In this document: positions 18,341 to 27,327 of the stretch, in pieces
How the letters are laid out: every line of letters starts with the position of its first letter
Numbering within the stretch: the stretch's first letter is position 1
Source: Cyanomargarita calcarea GSE-NOS-MK-12-04C
GTDB taxonomy: Bacteria > Cyanobacteriota > Cyanobacteriia > Cyanobacteriales > Nostocaceae
NCBI GenBank assembly: GCA_019359595.1
Contig: JAHHGZ010000004.1
Coordinates: forward strand, 220,999-284,998
Direction: 5' to 3'
Length of the DNA: 64,000 bases
The notes under the pieces: model-generated
The model's database searches: none
The model's input: only the letters and a program-made list of their open reading frames with translations
Told to the model about the DNA's origin: nothing
Position numbers and translations under genes: made by a program

Positions 18341-19624
18341 ATGGTGATTACAAAGAATAGGCTTGTTTTGGGTGCTACAGCAGTAACGCTTTCAACGATC
18401 GCTGTTACTAGCCTAGGCATTCATTCCCAAGGACAAGCCTTATTTAAAGAAAGTCCTAAGGAATTAGTAGACGAAGTTTGGCAAATTATTCAACGCCAAT
18501 ACGTAGACGGAACTTTTAATAAGGTAGATTGGCAGGCTGTTCGTCAACAGTACTTGCGTAAATCTTACAGCAATCCGCAGGAAGCTTATAAGTCTATCCG
18601 GGAAATGCTGAAGAAGCTGGACGATCCATACACCCGCTTTATGGACCCAGAAGAGTTCAAGAATATGCAAGTTGATACCTCTGGGGAACTCACGGGTATT
18701 GGGATTACAATTAGTCAGGATGAAAAAACTAAACAATTGGTGGTGATTGCGCCAATTGAGGATACGCCAGCATTCAAGGCAGGGGTTCTGGCCAAGGATG
18801 TGATCGTCCAAATTAACGGCAAAAGCACAAAGGGAATGGATACCAATCAAGCTGTATCCTTAATCAGGGGTGAAGCCGGAACCTCAGTAAACTTACTGAT
18901 TCAGCGGAGCAGCGAGCGGAAAAAGTTTTCCATTAAACGGGCAAAGATTGAAATCCATCCTGTCCGCTATTCCCAGCAGAAAACTCCCATTGGTAATGTT
19001 GGCTACATTCGTCTGAACCAGTTCAGTGCCAACGCGGGTAAAGAGATGCAAAGTGCCATTAAAAATCTTGAAACCAAACAGGTAACTGGTTATATTCTTG
19101 ATTTACGTGGAAACCCAGGTGGCTTACTGTTCTCTAGTGTGGACATTGCCCGGATGTGGTTGAATAACGGCACGATTGTTTCAACCAAAGACCGTCAAGG
19201 TGAGCAAGAAAGAGAGACTGCAAACGGCAAAGCTCTAACTAATAAAGCATTGGTGATATTAGTAGATAAAGGTTCAGCCAGTGCCAGTGAAATTCTCTCA
19301 GGTGCGTTGCAAGATAATAAACGTGCCCTTTTGGTTGGGACTCAAACCTTTGGTAAAGGCTTAGTGCAATCGGTACGTCCTTTAGAAGATGGCTCAGGAG
19401 TCGCAGTAACCATTGCGAAATACTTTACCCCCAACGGTCGCGATATCAATAAGCACGGCATCGTTCCAGACGTGAAAGTGGATTTGACCGATGCCCAACG
19501 TAAGGAATTGTGGTTGAACGAACGCGAAAAACTCGGCACCTTACAAGACCCACAATTTGCTAAGGGTGTAGAAATTTTAGGCAAACAAATTGCTGGGAGA
19601 GGGGTGCCAAGAGCGGAGAAATGA
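18341..19624 (+). CDS. carboxyl-terminal processing protease (S41, CtpA/B type)
   Basis: A 427-residue S41 protease. An N-terminal signal/anchor (LVLGATAVTLSTIAVTSLGI) directs it to the thylakoid lumen or periplasm. A PDZ domain lies at about residues 90-180 (GIGITISQDEK, then DTPAFKAGVLAKDVIVQING). The catalytic core shows Ser in VDKGSASASEILSG and Lys in TFGKGLVQ. In cyanobacteria, CtpA trims the D1 precursor (psbA product), while CtpB/C have other substrates; I cannot tell which paralogue this is. I use the ATG at 18341; an upstream ATG at 18296 would add 15 residues before the signal. A GGAGTTA heptad array starts right at the stop. Confidence 0.92.
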   Translation: MVITKNRLVLGATAVTLSTIAVTSLGIHSQGQALFKESPKELVDEVWQIIQRQYVDGTFNKVDWQAVRQQYLRKSYSNPQEAYKSIREMLKKLDDPYTRFMDPEEFKNMQVDTSGELTGIGITISQDEKTKQLVVIAPIEDTPAFKAGVLAKDVIVQINGKSTKGMDTNQAVSLIRGEAGTSVNLLIQRSSERKKFSIKRAKIEIHPVRYSQQKTPIGNVGYIRLNQFSANAGKEMQSAIKNLETKQVTGYILDLRGNPGGLLFSSVDIARMWLNNGTIVSTKDRQGEQERETANGKALTNKALVILVDKGSASASEILSGALQDNKRALLVGTQTFGKGLVQSVRPLEDGSGVAVTIAKYFTPNGRDINKHGIVPDVKVDLTDAQRKELWLNEREKLGTLQDPQFAKGVEILGKQIAGRGVPRAEK

Positions 19625-19670
19625 AGAGTTAGGAGTTAGGAATTAGGAGTTAGGAGTTATCAGCGTCAAC
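19622..19670. repeat. (GGAGTTA)n heptanucleotide repeat after the Ctp protease stop
   Basis: The TGA stop is followed by AGAGTTAGGAGTTAGG and further GGAGTTA/GGAATTA units to about 19661. It is an STRR-type array placed directly at the 3' end of the gene. Confidence 0.75.
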
Positions 19671-19684
19671 TCCTCATTCCCCAT

Positions 19685-19870
19685 TTAGATTGGTTGGCAT
19701 TTACCCGCACGAATCAAACCAACACGACGCGCGATCGCTTCTCCTTCTGAATCAAACGGTCCCCACTTCTCTACAATTTCTGAATTATCGTCCTCGACTT
19801 CGCTACTGGGGATAACCTTACAGTCTCCGGCAGATTGCTTGACAACGTGCCAACTTTGTGCATCTTCCAT
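19685..19870 (-). CDS. small conserved hypothetical protein, 61 residues
   Basis: A small soluble protein (MEDAQSWHVVKQ start) with a patterned sequence: WHVVKQSAGDCKVIP, then WGPFDSEGEAIARRVGLIRAGKC. This layout (strand, acidic linker, then FDSEGEAIARR helix) looks like a compact folded domain, and similar short proteins are common in cyanobacteria. Function unknown. It is followed by nothing on its strand except the repeats next to the Ctp gene. The ATG at 19870 is the only candidate start. Confidence 0.65.
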   Translation of the reverse strand: MEDAQSWHVVKQSAGDCKVIPSSEVEDDNSEIVEKWGPFDSEGEAIARRVGLIRAGKCQPI

Positions 19871-19933
19871 GTTTAAATAAAAATTTTGTTTCTTACAGAA
19901 AAATTTTACGGCAGAAAAGAAAACATTTCTCTG

Positions 19934-20441
19934 GAATAAACCAAATTGATGGGATAAGTAGTAAAAATGAACTCTTAGAAAATCCAGTAATTGTGGTCAG
20001 AATGCGATCGCGGAGTTGTTAAACCTCGTCTACCTTGAGAACCGTCGTTTTTTACCAAAATATCTGGAAAATCTTCGTCCAGACTATCCCAGCTTCTTAG
20101 CAATGCTAGGAGCGATCGGGGGTTATCTACTTCAGTAAGTTGAGCAGATGTGCTTTGGATTGCTTTATTCAATTCTTCGCTCAGGCGATGTTTATCAGCA
20201 TCTGAAAGCTGATTAATCAGACTCAGCAGTTGTTCAAAGCTGGGAAAGTGCTGACTAATGTTTTGCATTGTAGGCTTTAATCTCCACAATTCTAACCATA
20301 TTACAATTGTAGCTAGTCTCTGGAATAAATCAAACCAAATTGCTGGCACAAGTAGTAGGAATGAACTCTTAGCTTTTCCTTTCTCTGAACCGCTACTTAG
20401 AAAATCATTAATTGTGGTCAGAATGCGATCGCGGAGTTGTT
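19934..20441. repeat. imperfect direct repeat flanking a small gene
   Basis: The segment at 19934-20018 (containing AATGAACTCTTAG and GTGGTCAGAATGCGATCGCG) recurs at 20323-20441 with an extra stretch inside. The shared 20+ bases around the HIP1 octamer are identical. Read leftward, both copies encode LRDRILTTI followed by different tails. The left copy overlaps the 3' end of the small gene at 19975-20268. Confidence 0.7.
19975..20268 (-). CDS. small hypothetical protein, possibly antitoxin-like
   Basis: A 97-residue protein from the ATG at 20268 (MQNISQHFPSFEQLLSLINQ). The N-terminal half is helical with a SDADKHRLSEELNKAI pattern. The middle has LLALLRSWDSLDEDFPDI, a motif I associate with cyanobacterial proteins encoded before PIN-domain toxins. 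No PIN gene follows. Its last 14 residues (TTPRSHSDHNYWIF) are encoded by the direct repeat, so the original C-terminus may have been replaced. The frame extends upstream to 20349, but those residues lie partly in the other repeat copy. The functional reading is tentative. Confidence 0.5.
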   Translation of the reverse strand: MQNISQHFPSFEQLLSLINQLSDADKHRLSEELNKAIQSTSAQLTEVDNPRSLLALLRSWDSLDEDFPDILVKNDGSQGRRGLTTPRSHSDHNYWIF

Positions 20442-20517
20442 AGTTCCTTAACTGCGTCCAAAATATGGTAATTTCTTCTCAAATTTAGCTACTTTGCCGC
20501 AATACAATAACTAAACT

Positions 20518-21414
20518 TTAAGGCTTTGCGTTTCCTGCATCCGGTTGAATAAGGATGGGTACACCTCCTTTTTCCGAACCAATGACGACAATCTTAGAAT
20601 TAGGAGATTGAGCTATTTTTTCAGTAGCCTCAATAGCACGTAATTGCAGCACAGCATTACTTAACCCAGCAGAAATAATCTTTTGAGAATCAGCTACACC
20701 TCGAGCTTCGATGCGTTTACGTTCGGCTTCTTGACGTTCTTTTTCTAAGACAAATTTCATCTGCTGATTTTGTTGTTCTGCCTTGAGTTTCTCTTGAATT
20801 GCTGCTTGAAGAGTATCGGGCATTTTCACGTTTCTTAACAGGGCTTCTTCAACAACAAAACCCAAAGCAGGTAACTGTTGGGTAAGCTGTTGGTCTAACT
20901 GTTGGGCTATTTCTTGACGTTTGGTAGAATATACTGCAGATGCGGGGTAGTTTGCCGCGATCGCGCGAATTGTAGAACGAAATCGAGAAATTACTAATTG
21001 TGTCTCGTCAGTACCAATTGTTTTATACACCGTCGCTGCTTTTTGCGGGTCGATTTTGTATTGCAGACTCACATCTAGATTTAGACTCAAACCTTCCTGA
21101 GATGTAGCGTCTACATTTTCCTTGACATCCTTTAATCTAGTGGAAAAATTGAGAACCTTAGCAAAGGGATTCATCACGTGGATGCCTGGGCTGAGAGTAT
21201 TATCTGACACCTGACCAAATACATTTACCACTCCAACATTACCAGGTGGAACAATGACTAAAACTCTGAGAATGGAAGCAACTACAGCAATGCTACCAAT
21301 CAATACAGTAACCGTGCGAATTGCCAAACGAGTGCGATCGCCAGATATCCTTCCAGAGTTTAAATAGACCAAAATTGCAATTAAACTAGTTAGGAGAGTA
21401 AATATAAAACCCAT
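20518..21414 (-). CDS. SPFH/prohibitin family membrane protein
   Basis: A 298-residue prohibitin-like protein. Two N-terminal hydrophobic segments (FIFTLLTSLIAILVYL and TVTVLIGSIAVVASIL) precede the SPFH domain (VPPGNVGVVNVFGQVSDNTLSPGIHVMNPF, read in two parts, about residues 52-80). A long coiled-coil region follows (QEKLKAEQQNQQMKFVLEKE), then a short C-terminal hydrophobic/Pro-rich tail. Such proteins form ring-like membrane oligomers that scaffold proteases or protein assembly. I use the ATG at 21414 (MGFIF), because the 15 residues before it are hydrophilic and would precede the membrane segment. Single gene, leftward. Confidence 0.88.
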   Translation of the reverse strand: MGFIFTLLTSLIAILVYLNSGRISGDRTRLAIRTVTVLIGSIAVVASILRVLVIVPPGNVGVVNVFGQVSDNTLSPGIHVMNPFAKVLNFSTRLKDVKENVDATSQEGLSLNLDVSLQYKIDPQKAATVYKTIGTDETQLVISRFRSTIRAIAANYPASAVYSTKRQEIAQQLDQQLTQQLPALGFVVEEALLRNVKMPDTLQAAIQEKLKAEQQNQQMKFVLEKERQEAERKRIEARGVADSQKIISAGLSNAVLQLRAIEATEKIAQSPNSKIVVIGSEKGGVPILIQPDAGNAKP

Positions 21415-21526
21415 AAAATTTATTGTATGGTTAAGATGCGATAGATACTTAACCACCACAGTATATTCACAAGTTTAAGAGAACGTCATCGGAGATTTAA
21501 CTGACTATTGAAACTAATAGCACTCA

Positions 21527-22168
21527 CTAAATTTGCTCTCTAACCCACAGACGAAAAGCCCTGAGTGTGGGACTTCTACCTACAGTTTTACTTTGTTCGA
21601 CAAATCGAGGAATCGCTAAAAAAATAGGCAAGTTGGGAAAAGTTGCGCTAATTTCAGACTCGATATATTTGCCATCCTTTATAAGATTAATTTGTAACTT
21701 GCCATCTTCGTATCGCCACAATTCGGGAACTCCTAATGCTTCATAAGCATTCAGTTGAGTCTTGGATGTAACATCAACTTCAATCGCTAAATCGGGTGGT
21801 GGATCGACAGTTAAATCTATTCGCTCTTTGCCAATCATCCGAGCGTGATTTTGAATGTAGAAAGAATCGTCAGGTTCCACACCACTAGCCATGTCTTCCC
21901 GTTTAAAAGTAGTTGAGCCAAAGGGTTCGCAGTCTATTTCTAACTCTTCGAGGAGAATTTTCACCAAATCCCCAATCAAGACTTTGGCTACTTCATGCTT
22001 CGGTAATGGCATTCTAATCTCCAAGGTTCCCTGACTGTAAGCCAATCGAGTCGCTCGATGTTCGCCAAGCTCTTCTAGGATGGCTTCAAATTCTTGCCAG
22101 TTGACATTGTGCAGTATTACTCTATGTCCCGGCGGAACACTTAATTGTTGTAATTGAAGTGTTATCAT
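21527..22168 (-). CDS. Uma2 family protein (DUF820, PD-(D/E)XK fold)
   Basis: A 213-residue member of the large cyanobacterial Uma2/DUF820 family of predicted PD-(D/E)XK nucleases. Core features are EPDDSFYIQNHARM, PPPDLAIEVDVTSKTQ (E-x-D/T variant of the nuclease strand) and LNAYEALGVPELWRYED. The biological role is unknown; genomes of this group have tens of copies. A second copy lies at 26476-27099 and is only distantly similar. Start ATG at 22168. Upstream lies a small pseudogene of a different protease family. Confidence 0.88.
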   Translation of the reverse strand: MITLQLQQLSVPPGHRVILHNVNWQEFEAILEELGEHRATRLAYSQGTLEIRMPLPKHEVAKVLIGDLVKILLEELEIDCEPFGSTTFKREDMASGVEPDDSFYIQNHARMIGKERIDLTVDPPPDLAIEVDVTSKTQLNAYEALGVPELWRYEDGKLQINLIKDGKYIESEISATFPNLPIFLAIPRFVEQSKTVGRSPTLRAFRLWVREQI

Positions 22169-22239
22169 TACAAACCACTGATATTTAAGGTTGAGCAGGC
22201 GAAAGTCAGTATGAAATTATGATAGCAGTGGCTTGTATT

Positions 22240-22341
22240 TTATAAAATCGTCAAATAAGTAGCACGAATTTGATCTGCCCGATTGATTATAGTTAGAGTT
22301 GTGAAAACTTTACCCATCTCGTTGGTATCTTTTGTTTGCAT
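22240..22341 (-). pseudogene. 5' remnant of a retropepsin-like (clan AA) protease gene
   Basis: A 33-codon frame with an excellent ribosome site (CAGGAGGAAGTT just before ATG) encodes MQTKDTNEMGKVFTTLTIIN, then RADQIRATYLTIL. MGKVF-x-TLTI-x-NRADQI matches, from memory, the N-terminus of cyanobacterial aspartyl-protease-like proteins of about 130 residues. The active-site segment (VLVDTGAT type) is missing, so this is probably the surviving head of a deleted gene. Confidence 0.5.
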
Positions 22342-22434
22342 AACTTCCTCCTGATTACGACGCAAAGTAGGGGTTTTAGTTTTTTATTAAGATTAGTTTA
22401 ACGCTTTTTCTTATTTCAAAATTCACGTTGTTTA

Positions 22435-22465
22435 GAAACCCGACTTCTCCAAAAAGTCGGGTTTC
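22435..22465 (-). terminator. strong hairpin after the EF-G-like gene
   Basis: GAAACCCGACTT (22435-22446) pairs perfectly with AAGTCGGGTTTC (22454-22465) across a 7-nt loop, 21 bp past the stop of the leftward EF-G-like gene. It can act on either strand. Confidence 0.7.
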
Positions 22466-22485
22466 TAAATTTAAGTAATCAAAAA

Positions 22486-24528
22486 TTACTTGTTACCGTT
22501 ACCGTTACCATTAGCTATCAGGATGCGTTCAGCAAGTTTTTCTGGCACCTCCTGTAGATGGTCATATTCCCAATGGAAAGAACCGACACCTAAAGTAAGC
22601 GATCGCAGTTCTATAATAAAATTCTGCATCTCGGCTTGAGGTAAGTATGCTGAAATATTATCCCATCCTTGCCAATCGTTTCGGCCTTGATAACCCAAAA
22701 TCTGCCCCCGTCTACCACTAAGCAGTTGCAGCACTTTGGCGGTAAATTCGCTCGGGTTCATTACTTCCAAACGAACAATTGGTTCTAGAAGTGTTGGTTG
22801 ACACTGCGGCATCCCCGTTTGCATGGCGACGCGAGCGGCTTGTTTAAATGCTTGTTCGGAACTATCGACGTTGTGGTAGGAACCATTGGTTAATGTTACC
22901 GCTACATCCACCACAGGGAAGCCAAGAGGTCCATGTGACAAAAATTCTCTAACCCCGACTTCAACACCGGGAATATACTGTCTTGGCACCACCCCACCAA
23001 CGATGGTTTCTCTGAAGTTAAAGCCTTCACCTCTGTCTAAAGGTTTGATGTCGAGATAAACATCGCCAAACTGTCCGTGTCCCCCGCTTTGGTGTTTGTA
23101 GCGTCCGTGAACTGCAGAAACCTCTTTGCGAATAGTTTCTTTATAAGCGACTTGCGGTAATTGCGTCGTCATTGGTAAGTTATATTTGCGGCGCAGTCTG
23201 TCGAGTGCGACTTGCAAATGTATTTCACCTTGTCCCCAAAGAATTACTTCATGGGTGTCCCCATGTTGTTCCCAAGCTAGGGATGGATCTTCTTCTAAAA
23301 GTTTGGCGATCGCGGCACTCAGTTTAACTTCATCGTTGCGCTTTTCAGGAGCGATCGCCAGAGCGTAAACTGGTTCTAATTGTTGTGAGAAAGGAAATTC
23401 ACTCGTATTTTTCTGCTGCAAGGAAAGTGAATCACCAGTCTTGATACCATCTAAACGGCTCAAAGCGACGATTTCACCTGCAAAAGCTTCATTTACGGTT
23501 TGCATCTGTTGCCCCATGACACGGTAAATTCCCCCAACCCGGACGCCGTTGAGGACAATACCATCCGTTAATTTACCCTGCCAGACCCGCACCAGCGAAA
23601 GTTTGCCTCCTTGAGGAGTATAAAAAGTTTTCAGTACTTGGGCTTTTGGGGCATTCGCTTTCCCGAGAATTCCCCGACGTTCGGCTGTGATTTCTGGTTC
23701 TGGGGCTTCTCTTTGTAAAGCTTCTAATAAAGGTCGCACGCCATAATCTTGCTGGGCTACACCAAAGAAAACTGGAACCACTAAATCTGCACTTAATTCC
23801 AGTTTTAAATCCTTGAGAATTTCTTCTTGAGGTGGTTCAATATCTTCTAAAAGTTCTTCGAGTAAATGGTCGTCAAAATTTGCCAAAGCTTCCAGCATTT
23901 CCGCCCGTGCTGTATGTTCTTCTGCTTTTAAGGATTCGGGAAACGGAATCGGATCTGCAGCTTTTCCAGCATGGTATTTATATGCTTGTTCGGTTACTAA
24001 GTCAATAAAGCCTGTGAGCTCTTCCTCTTTCATTATGGGATATTGATGCGCCACTAGAGGACGACTGGAAACAGCTTTTAAGGCGTGCAATGTTTCCAAA
24101 ACGTGGATATTAGTCCGATCCATTTTGTTGACAAATACCAGATGGGGAATTTGCCAATCGTCGAGGAACTTAAATAGAGGTGCAAGAGTCAGAACTCTAT
24201 CTGTGATGGGTTCGCACACAACAATTGCGGCATCAACTCCCATGAGGGCGTTGTAGGTTTCTTGGGCAAATTCCACACTTCCTGGACAGTCAACGAATGT
24301 GAAGCAAGTACCATTATATTCTGTACTGGCGGCGCTAACTTCTACGCTCATTTGGCGATCGCGTGATTCGGCAGCACTATCTCCTACCGTGTTGCCATCT
24401 TTAACGCTACCTTTACGGTAAATTGCCCCTGTAACAAATAATAAACTCTCTAGGAAAGTGGTCTTCCCACTTAAGTATGGACCGACAATTGCAACATTCC
24501 GCGAACCCGATTTTACTTTTTCGTTCAT
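22486..24528 (-). CDS. elongation factor G-like GTPase (EF-G paralogue)
   Basis: A 680-residue translation-factor GTPase with the full EF-G domain order. The G domain has a P-loop GPYLSGKTTF (about residues 15-24), G3 as DCPGS instead of the usual DTPG(H), and G4 NKMD. Domain II follows (GKLSLVRVWQGKLTDG), then III-V with GGVVPRQYIPGVEVG and a C-terminal SFHWEYDHLQEVP. It is distinct from canonical FusA, which normally sits in the str operon, and matches the second EF-G-like protein found in many cyanobacteria. The ATG at 24528 is chosen because AAAGGAGG lies 7 bases upstream. The frame extends 12 codons further, but without such a site. Confidence 0.9.
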   Translation of the reverse strand: MNEKVKSGSRNVAIVGPYLSGKTTFLESLLFVTGAIYRKGSVKDGNTVGDSAAESRDRQMSVEVSAASTEYNGTCFTFVDCPGSVEFAQETYNALMGVDAAIVVCEPITDRVLTLAPLFKFLDDWQIPHLVFVNKMDRTNIHVLETLHALKAVSSRPLVAHQYPIMKEEELTGFIDLVTEQAYKYHAGKAADPIPFPESLKAEEHTARAEMLEALANFDDHLLEELLEDIEPPQEEILKDLKLELSADLVVPVFFGVAQQDYGVRPLLEALQREAPEPEITAERRGILGKANAPKAQVLKTFYTPQGGKLSLVRVWQGKLTDGIVLNGVRVGGIYRVMGQQMQTVNEAFAGEIVALSRLDGIKTGDSLSLQQKNTSEFPFSQQLEPVYALAIAPEKRNDEVKLSAAIAKLLEEDPSLAWEQHGDTHEVILWGQGEIHLQVALDRLRRKYNLPMTTQLPQVAYKETIRKEVSAVHGRYKHQSGGHGQFGDVYLDIKPLDRGEGFNFRETIVGGVVPRQYIPGVEVGVREFLSHGPLGFPVVDVAVTLTNGSYHNVDSSEQAFKQAARVAMQTGMPQCQPTLLEPIVRLEVMNPSEFTAKVLQLLSGRRGQILGYQGRNDWQGWDNISAYLPQAEMQNFIIELRSLTLGVGSFHWEYDHLQEVPEKLAERILIANGNGNGNK

Positions 24529-24564
24529 AAAACCTCCTTTGCGGTCAGCCAGATTCAGCCGCAC

Positions 24565-24863
24565 TACGCTTAGTTATTCAGGGATAAATATGCTCGTTCA
24601 CAAATCGATCCCGTCTTTAATTTGACAATATATCGCCTTTCCTCATTGCAGCAAATAATCGTATTCTGTTGTAAGATTTACTTCAAGAAAAATTAATTGT
24701 TACAAACTTTCCTAGATAAAAATAAATATTTGTGAATATAGTCAGCATTTGATTGTGTCGTTCAAGTCTTTTATCAAAGAAAGGATTACACAAAAATTTC
24801 AGTCCTTTTTTATTAATATTTTTCGTGCGAACCAAATTTGTAGTCAAGTAAACATAAGTACAA
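24565..24863. other. AT-rich divergent spacer
   Basis: Spacer between the divergent EF-G-like and TPR genes, presumably containing both promoters. No repeat or RNA recognised. Confidence 0.4.
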
Positions 24864-25775
24864 ATGCAAATATTACTATATAAAAATCATCTCTTTAGGT
24901 GTGTAGGTTTGATACTGCTGAGTGGAACCATTCTCACCTCCTCCCCCTCTCTCGGACAAGCGCAACAAGGATACATTGGTAAAAACGCCATAGACTTTTT
25001 AAATGAAGGATTCCAGTTAGTCCAACAAAGTAGAGTTAAAGAAGCGATCGCTGCCTTTCGCCAAGCCACCGAGCTAGAACCTGGTTTAGCACAAGCACAC
25101 TATAATTTGGGGCTAGCACTGCGCCAAGTTGGACAATTACAACCAGCCGCTGATGCATTTTATAAAGCAACCCAAGCAGATCCCAAATTTGCCTCAGCTT
25201 ATGCTGATTTGGGTGCAGCGTTGTTAGAAGGGAATAACTTACAGATTGCCAATGATTATTTGCTGCTTGCCCTGCAGTTGGAGCCAAAACTCGGTACTGC
25301 TCACTATAACTTGGGATTGCTACAAGAACAGCAAGGAGATTGCGATCGGGCGATCGCATCTTTTAAAAAAGCGATGGAATTTAGCAAAAATGCACCAGAA
25401 CCTGCCTACCACATGGGCTTATGCTACTTAAAAAAACGCGAAACAAATAAAGCTAGAGATTCTTTTCGCAAAGCAATTCAAATAAACCCCAACTATCCAG
25501 AAGCTCACTACAATATCGGTTCTATGCTGTTTACTGAAGGTAAGTCAAAAGAAGCTTTAGCATCCTTTAGAAAATCAGCCGAGACAAACTCTAACTATCC
25601 CAATGCCTATTATGGAGCCGGGTTAGCTTTTATGCAATTGCAACAGTGTGGTGAAGCAGTACAAGTGTTCCAATATGCTAGAGATTTATTCAACGCTCAA
25701 GGAAATCGCGATTGGGGAAGGAATGCTGAACAATTGATACAACAGGCACAGAGTTGTAATTTTCCACGGCGTTAA
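24864..25775 (+). CDS. exported tetratricopeptide repeat protein
   Basis: A 303-residue TPR protein with a signal peptide (FRCVGLILLSGTILTSSPSLG, cleaved near AQAQQ), so it is probably periplasmic or lumenal. About seven consecutive 34-residue TPR units run from about residue 45 to 290, with signatures such as AIAAFRQATELEPGLAQAHY, ALRQVGQLQPAADAFYKATQ and KARDSFRKAIQINPNYPEAH. It is likely a protein-protein scaffold. Partner unknown. Monocistronic or followed by the PsiE-like gene 36 bp downstream. Confidence 0.85.
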   Translation: MQILLYKNHLFRCVGLILLSGTILTSSPSLGQAQQGYIGKNAIDFLNEGFQLVQQSRVKEAIAAFRQATELEPGLAQAHYNLGLALRQVGQLQPAADAFYKATQADPKFASAYADLGAALLEGNNLQIANDYLLLALQLEPKLGTAHYNLGLLQEQQGDCDRAIASFKKAMEFSKNAPEPAYHMGLCYLKKRETNKARDSFRKAIQINPNYPEAHYNIGSMLFTEGKSKEALASFRKSAETNSNYPNAYYGAGLAFMQLQQCGEAVQVFQYARDLFNAQGNRDWGRNAEQLIQQAQSCNFPRR

Positions 25776-25811
25776 CGAGCGATCGCTGCCAGAATCACGA
25801 GACAATCATAA

Positions 25812-26375
25812 ATGGTTCAAGTTGTCTGGCTCAGGGTGGAAATTTTTATGCCAAATCGCTTTAAGAATCGATTTATGTTTTCTAATCGCTGCCTCGATCG
25901 GCATTGGATAGTTCGCAACATGGAGGCATTCCAAGACTTAATTGTGATTGCCCTATGTTTTGGTCTGTTTGGTGTGATGCTGATCCAGTTGTGTGGTATT
26001 TTCAAGGCCCTTATTCATACCATAGATTACAAAGAAATTACAGCCAAAATACTGTTTATCTTGATTTTGGTTGAGTTATTCCGGCTTTTAATGGTCTACT
26101 TGCAAGAACATAGCATCTCCGTTGGCGTGGCAGTAGAGGTGACAATTGTATCCTTACTGCGAGAAATAGTGGTTCACGGAGCGCTAGAAATTGCTTGGTC
26201 TCAGACTGTATCTGTTTGTCTTTTATTGTTTATTTTAGGAGGGCTGCTGGTAGTCTGCGCTAAAATTCCGTACATGGATGATATGAGTAATAGCTCTGAT
26301 ATTTATCCTGAAATGAATCAAGCGGGTAAACAGCAAAAAGAGGGGTCATACCTGCTTGGCAAAGAAGCTAATTAG
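25812..26375 (+). CDS. PsiE-like (phosphate-starvation-inducible E family) membrane protein
   Basis: A 187-residue inner-membrane protein with four hydrophobic segments: LIVIALCFGLFGVMLIQL, ITAKILFILILVELFRLL, VGVAVEVTIVSLLREIVVHG and VSVCLLLFILGGLLVV. LVELFRLL with an acidic/aromatic helix, plus the REIVVHG motif in the third segment, fit the PsiE family. The family is unstudied mechanistically despite its name. The N-terminal 35 residues are basic. An alternative start at 25848 (MPNRFKNR) is possible. It lies 36 bp after the TPR gene on the same strand, so the two may be co-transcribed. Confidence 0.78.
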   Translation: MVQVVWLRVEIFMPNRFKNRFMFSNRCLDRHWIVRNMEAFQDLIVIALCFGLFGVMLIQLCGIFKALIHTIDYKEITAKILFILILVELFRLLMVYLQEHSISVGVAVEVTIVSLLREIVVHGALEIAWSQTVSVCLLLFILGGLLVVCAKIPYMDDMSNSSDIYPEMNQAGKQQKEGSYLLGKEAN

Positions 26376-26475
26376 AATAACAATTTCAGCCGTTGAATGG
26401 ATGTCATTTTCCCAAGAAATGACCTCTAATCCTTCCTTGTGTTCAGGTTGTTTTGAGCAATTTGGATACCCCCTG

Positions 26476-27099
26476 TCACGAAAGAATTCTTGTTAAATCT
26501 AAGTTGAAGCCAGGTAGAACATTTTCACAACTAACACAGTGTGGGGATTGAATGACTTCAACCTCTCTACCTAGCTGATAAACCTCAACCTGCTTATCTT
26601 GAGGGTTAATCAGTAAACCTAAGCGCACCCCATTATCCCGATACTCCAGCATTTTCTCCTGAAGGTCTGACAAATTATCTGTGCGAGAACGTAGCTCAAT
26701 TACAAAATCCGGTGCTAGCGGAGGGAACTTCTCTCGATCTTCAACAGATAGGGCATTCCAACGAGATAATTCTATCCAAGCAGCATCAGGCGATCTTTGA
26801 CTTCCTAATGGCAGCTTGAAAATGGTAGAGGAGCTAAATACTTCACCTAGCTGACTGATTTCATTCCAAACATATAACTGTGAACCTAAGTTCAACTCAC
26901 GTTTTCCACTTTCTCCGCCTACTGGTGGCATGACAATGAGTATTCCGGCTCTAGTTAATTCAAGTGGTTGTTGTGGGTTGGCAACACAAAGATCGTAAAA
27001 TTGTTCGTCAGTCAGTTTCAGAGTGCTGAGATTGAGGGGAAGTGAGTCCGCAACATGGGACTGAACGATGCTCATAAAACCTCCAAACAATTGCAGCAA
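26476..27099 (-). CDS. Uma2 family protein (DUF820, PD-(D/E)XK fold)
   Basis: A 207-residue Uma2/DUF820 protein. Readable family motifs are LTDEQFYDLCVANPQQPLEL, RSPDAAWIELSRW, PDFVIELRSRTDNLSDLQEK (the predicted nuclease strand E-x-R with the following Q/K) and GVRLGLLINPQDKQVEVY. Start choice: ATG at 27099 and an internal ATG at 27075 (MSIVQSH) are both possible; the latter has family-like residues following. Role unknown. Confidence 0.88.
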   Translation of the reverse strand: MLQLFGGFMSIVQSHVADSLPLNLSTLKLTDEQFYDLCVANPQQPLELTRAGILIVMPPVGGESGKRELNLGSQLYVWNEISQLGEVFSSSTIFKLPLGSQRSPDAAWIELSRWNALSVEDREKFPPLAPDFVIELRSRTDNLSDLQEKMLEYRDNGVRLGLLINPQDKQVEVYQLGREVEVIQSPHCVSCENVLPGFNLDLTRILS

Positions 27100-27327
27100 T
27101 TAATTTTCGTAGTACTCCCATTATGTCAGGATCTTTTTCTGCCGACTAAATTTTATTTCTTTATGATCGCTCATTTTACCCCAAAGAGCGTGAACTTGAC
27201 GGGTTACAGTGTTATGAAGAGAATAGACCACTGATATTGTAATAAACATTCCTACTCTTTTAGACAGATGAATCACTTTTTTAACGTGAGTAGAACTTAA
27301 GAGTGAAAACGTTACCAGGGTAAATCA

